A DNA stretch of 41,991 nucleotides from an uncultured Gemmatimonadaceae bacterium (GTDB lineage Bacteria; Latescibacterota; UBA2968; UBA8231), in NCBI GenBank assembly GCA_937919035.1, contig CALFPI010000042.1, positions 1 to 41,991 on the forward strand, given 5' to 3'. The notes under the pieces are model-generated. The model saw only the letters and a program-made list of their open reading frames with translations, was not told where the DNA came from and searched no databases. Each line of letters begins with the position of its first letter. Position 1 is the stretch's first letter. Position numbers and translations under genes: made by a program. Of the stretch, positions 39,801 through 41,991 are shown one piece after another.

Positions 39801-41991
39801 TTGCCGTTTTTGATCAGACGAACTATCCGCTGACGGTGACGATCAATCCCGCAGAGGCGATCCGCATAAAGATCTCCTACCAGTCCTGCGTCTATGACGG
39901 GGCCTCGATTGAGACGATCGGGCGACAGCTGGAACATTTCCTGGACCAGGTCGTTCGCCATATCGATGGCCAGATCAACCAGATCACCGCACTGCCGGCG
40001 GCGGAGCAACACAAGATCCTGGCGACGTGGAATGACACTCGGCGAGACTACCCGCTCGAGAAGACACTGATGGATCTTTTCGAGCAACAGGCGCAGCGTA
40101 GTCCGGATGCTACGGCGCTGATCTTCGAAGGGGAACGGCTCACATACGGGCAGCTGGATCAGAGATCCAACCAGCTCGCCCATCGCCTGCGATCGATGGG
40201 TGCCCGGCGGGACACACTCATCGGCATTTCGATGGAACGTTCCATCGAAATGGTCATCGGGCTCTATGGAATCCTCAAGGCGGATGCGGCCTACGTGCCC
40301 ATCGATCCGGACTATCCGGACGAACGGGTGCAGTTCATGTTGGCCGACTCTGGCGTGTCCCTCGTGCTGACGCAGACGACCTTCCTGCCGCGGTTCACTT
40401 CCGGGCCGTATCGTTGTCTGGCCCTGGATGCCGAATCTCTGGGGAACGAGCCGGTCCATGCACTCGTGAGAATGGCGCGTCCGGAGCATCTGGCCTACAT
40501 GATCTATACCTCAGGTTCCACGGGCAAACCCAAAGGCGTGCTCAACAACCATGTCGGAATCTGCAACCGGCTGCACTGGATGCAGGAGGCTTTTCCTCTG
40601 GGCCCTGCCGACCGCGTCATGCAGAAGACGCCCTTCAGCTTTGACGTGTCGGTCTGGGAATTCTTCTGGCCTCTTCAGGTCGGCGCCGCACTGGTTGTCG
40701 CCAAACCGAAGGGGCACCTCGACAGCCGCTATCTGGCCCGTCGTATCCGGGAGGAAGGCGTAACGACGATTCACTTCGTCCCGTCGATGTTGCAGATCTT
40801 TCTCGGTGAAGAGTCCGTCGAGGACTGCACCTCCTTGCAGCGCGTCATCTGCAGTGGGGAGGCGCTGTCCGTGGAACTTGCCAACCAGTGTGGCCAGACC
40901 CTCCCGGCGGAGCTGCACAACCTGTATGGCCCAACCGAGGCTGCTGTGGATGTGAGCTGGTGGGCGTGTCCGACCGAGATTCGCCGCCACAGCGTCCCGA
41001 TCGGCCGTCCCATTGCCAATACATCGCTCTACATCCTCGACCCGGCCATGAACCCGGTGCCCGTCGGCGTGTCCGGCGAGTTGCATATCGGCGGCATCTG
41101 CCTGGCTCGGGGCTACCACAACCGTCCGGAACTGACCGCCTCGAAGTTCATTGACCATCCTTTGCACCCGGACGCCCAAACGCGGCTCTACAAGACCGGG
41201 GATCTGGCCCGCTACCTGCCGGATGGAAACATCGAATACCTCGGTCGGATGGACCATCAGGTCAAGATCCGTGGATTCCGCATCGAACTTGGCGAGATCG
41301 AGAGTTGCCTGCGCGGACAACCGGGCATTGGCGACTGCGTCGTACACGTGATCGAGGCTGGAGCCGGAGAAAAGGGACTGGCTGCCTACTACGTCAGGGC
41401 AGAGCCAGCAGGGCCACCGAACATGGGAGCGCTGAAGAGCAGCATGAGGCAAGCACTCCCCGACTATATGGTGCCCTCGTGGTTTGTGGAACTGGCCGCC
41501 CTGCCCCTGTCCCCCAATGGCAAGGTCGACCGCCAGGCTCTACCCCGCCCGGGAGAAGCAGCCGAAGGCGGTGACTTGGTCGGGCCCACGGGCGAGGCGG
41601 AAGAGCAAGTCGCGGCAATCTGGAGCGCTGTCCTGGGGGTGGGGGACGTTGGCAGGGACGACAGCTTCTTTGACCTCGGCGGCCATTCCCTGCGCCTGAT
41701 GCGAGTGCACCGAAAACTCGAAGAACGCTACGGCGATTGTGTCCCCGAGTTGATCGAAATGTTTCAACTGCCCACGGTTCGCGCGCAAGCCAGGGCGATC
41801 GTTAGCCGACGTCAGGGGACACCGGCGCCGGTGCCGTCCGTTGACCAACGCAGGGACCGCAGGTCAACGCGCACGACCCGGTCCCGGGACGTCGCCGTCG
41901 TCGGTATGGCCTGCAGGTTTCCAGGTGCGCCGAGCCATGATGCCTTCTGGCGGAATCTTTGCGATGGCGTGGAGTCGGTCACATTCTTCTC
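33851..41991 (+). CDS. Hybrid NRPS-PKS, 3' truncated: TubC-like docking-C-A-PCP-E-C-A-PCP-KS(partial)
   Basis: Manual translation is open from ATG 33851 (ATGA overlap with the PKS stop) to the window end. Motifs: C1 MHHIVADGTS; A1 YTSGSTGRPKG...FDLSTLEIWG...GYGPTEN; PCP1 FFESGGDSI; E IHHLAVDGVSW...NYLGQTD; C2 CHHALIDGWSM; A2 YTSGSTGKPKG...FDVSVWEFF...LYGPTEA; PCP2 FFDLGGHSL; KS start [27 protein letters not shown]. Confidence 0.95.
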   Translation, partial: MSLADELLTLSNQGLRLQEDAGQLRVRGPRDVLTPEIQTFLTQNKSRILELLRAASGPRAPALEPITPVSRSDEDHPLSFAQGRFWLLHKLDPAASIYHISGALELRGLLQVEALERALAEIVRRHETLRTVFPDRDGHPCQRVLPGEQQPLAIEDLRHLHAAQLDAQIRRRTDEVLHQPFDLEKGPLFRARLLLVDPQRSLLLVCMHHIVADGTSVPVFVRELGHLYRHDSQGLNADLPELTIQYRDFARWQQSVLTTERLQSQIAYWKGRLAGSLPLTTFPADFSRPLTQSYHGGVERFEVDAELVDRLRQVGRQQDSTLFTTLLAAYAVLISKYSRQRDLVIGSPVGNRPREELQPLIGLFANTVALRLDLSADPTFLQVLAQTRDVVQGALENQDLPFEQLVTEIRPDRDPSYSPIFQTLLVLGKEPLHLLDMGDIDVVPADTGRTSAKFDTTVELQETADGLSGVWEYAQDLYRPETVRGIIAHFKTLLRQLADDPDQPLGTIRMTTAEELHQVVHRWNQTGTKYPSEATIHQLFEEQVEQTPNSIAVTLQSTEWTYERLNREAESVAEALREHGIRPDELVAICAPRSLHLIAGLIGILKAGGAYIPLDPEYPADRLRFMIGDTATRAILVTSELIPRLQELLNSSDLANQPTLISLDRPRVKSDRKGDSPPSVVGPMNLAYCLYTSGSTGRPKGTLIPHRGVVRLVRNTDFIDVSSDQVFLQFAPISFDLSTLEIWGPLLNGGRLVLMPPGMPSLEELGAAIRDNGITTLWLIAGMFRLMVDERIDDLGGLKQLIAGGDVLSVPHVCKMKQRHPHCRMINGYGPTENTTFTCCYEVPADDLPQKSVLIGRPIANTRVYIVDESMQAVPVGIPGELLAAGDGVARGYLNRPDLTSERFIPNPVTGDSSDMVYRTGDLARYLPDGNIEFFGRLDQQAKVRGFRVEPGELESVLDDHDLVREAVAVVRLSEDGRNELAAYVVCHGNRVIDEDKEEALGQLRAYLKDRLPEYMVPSTVTILDEFPLNANGKVDRAALPEPTATANRVKFEAPRDQTEAVLCDIWSQILGVSAIGIRDNFFESGGDSIQSIQIVSRARQKGIDLSPRMMLRYQTIAELASAAASEPVADQRPSRASDSAAEWTPVQRWFQELDLPQPHHFNQSVLLELDAALDLEHVRLAMEALVHQHAVLRTCFRKEAKGWKKQPCPPSQWTAIEVVDLRGKDAGAAAAMTEGVADRVQASLDLTSGVVVRAVYFDTDPGMATRLLLVIHHLAVDGVSWRILLDDLATACRLLLAGEAILLAPASSAPEAWASRLARYARQETLAGEAEFWHTLRAAPPIWRDLEGTSPGTVGSEDCVSAELDAPYTSILLRDAARTYQTSAFELLVAALPGSLARCTGATQLYLLLEGHGREDLFPEIDLSRTVGWFTSLYPVLLDIRTTGAEPAPMITGIKETLRAVPNKGLGFGLLRYLGTPAQRSRLAQIPEPQISFNYLGQTDQILPADALVGLADGPQGRTRSPENPRTHLIEINALVRDGRLRVDWTFSTDCHHRDTIQHLASTYLDVLREFLDHCIEQESTFYSPSDFPLADVDPSAIDAILRAVPTGSLDEILPLSSTQQGILFHREAAPDSDAYIMQLRMKIENPLDEAAFRQAWSLIAARHSALRAGFVEDGDQNLHQVLLKSVVLPWTRLDWRGVGGDRQKERLEKHCREQRRAGFDLASPPLFRISLIDTGMGDFEFVWTCHHALIDGWSMANILDEVTRTYAQLTSGTAPVLPPVPGYEAYLTWLTGRRMGPAREFWVEELHGFSSPTALGVELPSQHQLAQADSSCELSWELDKKTTARLDRCARSHHITLNTLFQAAWSLLLRQFSHADDILFGTAVSGRNLDLPGAEAMVGLFIASLPVRVRIDPDQGVGAWLLNLQERQLERDQYAFMPLVDLAQLADLPGGAALFDHLLVFENYPIDASLRSGTTSLRISEIAVFDQTNYPLTVTINPAEAIRIKISYQSCVYDGASIETIGRQLEHFLDQVVRHIDGQINQITALPAAEQHKILATWNDTRRDYPLEKTLMDLFEQQAQRSPDATALIFEGERLTYGQLDQRSNQLAHRLRSMGARRDTLIGISMERSIEMVIGLYGILKADAAYVPIDPDYPDERVQFMLADSGVSLVLTQTTFLPRFTSGPYRCLALDAESLGNEPVHALVRMARPEHLAYMIYTSGSTGKPKGVLNNHVGICNRLHWMQEAFPLGPADRVMQKTPFSFDVSVWEFFWPLQVGAALVVAKPKGHLDSRYLARRIREEGVTTIHFVPSMLQIFLGEESVEDCTSLQRVICSGEALSVELANQCGQTLPAELHNLYGPTEAAVDVSWWACPTEIRRHSVPIGRPIANTSLYILDPAMNPVPVGVSGELHIGGICLARGYHNRPELTASKFIDHPLHPDAQTRLYKTGDLARYLPDGNIEYLGRMDHQVKIRGFRIELGEIESCLRGQPGIGDCVVHVIEAGAGEKGLAAYYVRAEPAGPPNMGALKSSMRQALPDYMVPSWFVELAALPLSPNGKVDRQALPRPGEAAEGGDLVGPTGEAEEQVAAIWSAVLGVGDVGRDDSFFDLGGHSLRLMRVHRKLEERYGDCVPELIEMFQLPTVRAQARAIVSRRQGTPAPVPSVDQRRDRRSTRTTRSRDVAVVGMACRFPGAPSHDAFWRNLCDGVESVTFF
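35470..36960 (+). other. Adenylation domain 1, branched hydrophobic (Val-like) prediction
   Basis: Specificity positions read by eye as D-L-L-W-I-G-G-T-F-(K), resembling the Val code DAFWIGGTFK at most positions. An E domain follows, so the residue is expected to be epimerised. Confidence 0.5.
40070..41540 (+). other. Adenylation domain 2, predicted serine-activating
   Basis: Specificity positions read by eye as D-V-W-H-I-S-L-V-D-(K), very close to the Ser code DVWHLSLIDK. Confidence 0.75.

Noticed and set aside
33851-41991. Apparent lack of a long + ORF at the right end of the track (only short ORFs listed), suggesting a pseudogene
   Set aside because: Manual translation from ATG 33851, with the frame checked at several points, stays open to the last base. 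The track omits it because there is no stop within the window.
19866-41991. Repeated KS/KR/ACP/A/PCP sequences as duplicated genes or an assembly artefact
   Set aside because: Domain copies are clearly diverged in sequence and differ in motifs, as expected of normal modular megasynthases.

Overview
Calls were made by eye from motifs; no searches were run. The window is a GC-rich bacterial locus built from two divergent, tightly packed gene blocks. RIGHT (+), from about 17.58 kb to the window edge, is a lipo-polyketide/peptide assembly line: FAAL-ACP; PKS (KS-AT-cMT-KR-ACP / KS-KR-ACP); a P-loop kinase-like protein; PKS (KS-KR-ACP); and an NRPS (TubC-like docking-C-A-PCP-E-C-A-PCP-KS...) that runs off the window. 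The NRPS is therefore absent from the supplied ORF track. Each start overlaps the previous stop. The second and third PKS modules lack an AT but keep both flanking linkers. LEFT (-), from about 17.3 to 0.2 kb, encodes: SPFH protein; SyrD/PvdE-like ABC exporter; nSTAND1-like ATPase with WD40 repeats; TonB-dependent receptor; NTT/MFS-like carrier with HEAT repeats and a cNMP-binding-like domain; a Cache domain fused to a pentameric ligand-gated ion channel (pLGIC) homologue; a GAF-class III nucleotide cyclase; and a FabF-like ketosynthase. Most of these genes also overlap or nearly abut. The best candidate for an undescribed system is this left block, a possible sensing/signalling/transport module attached to a lipopeptide cluster. 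Its standout member is the Cache-pLGIC protein. The intergenic region contains possible overlapping divergent promoters next to a perfect 14-bp palindrome. No tRNA, rRNA, CRISPR array or transposon was recognised.
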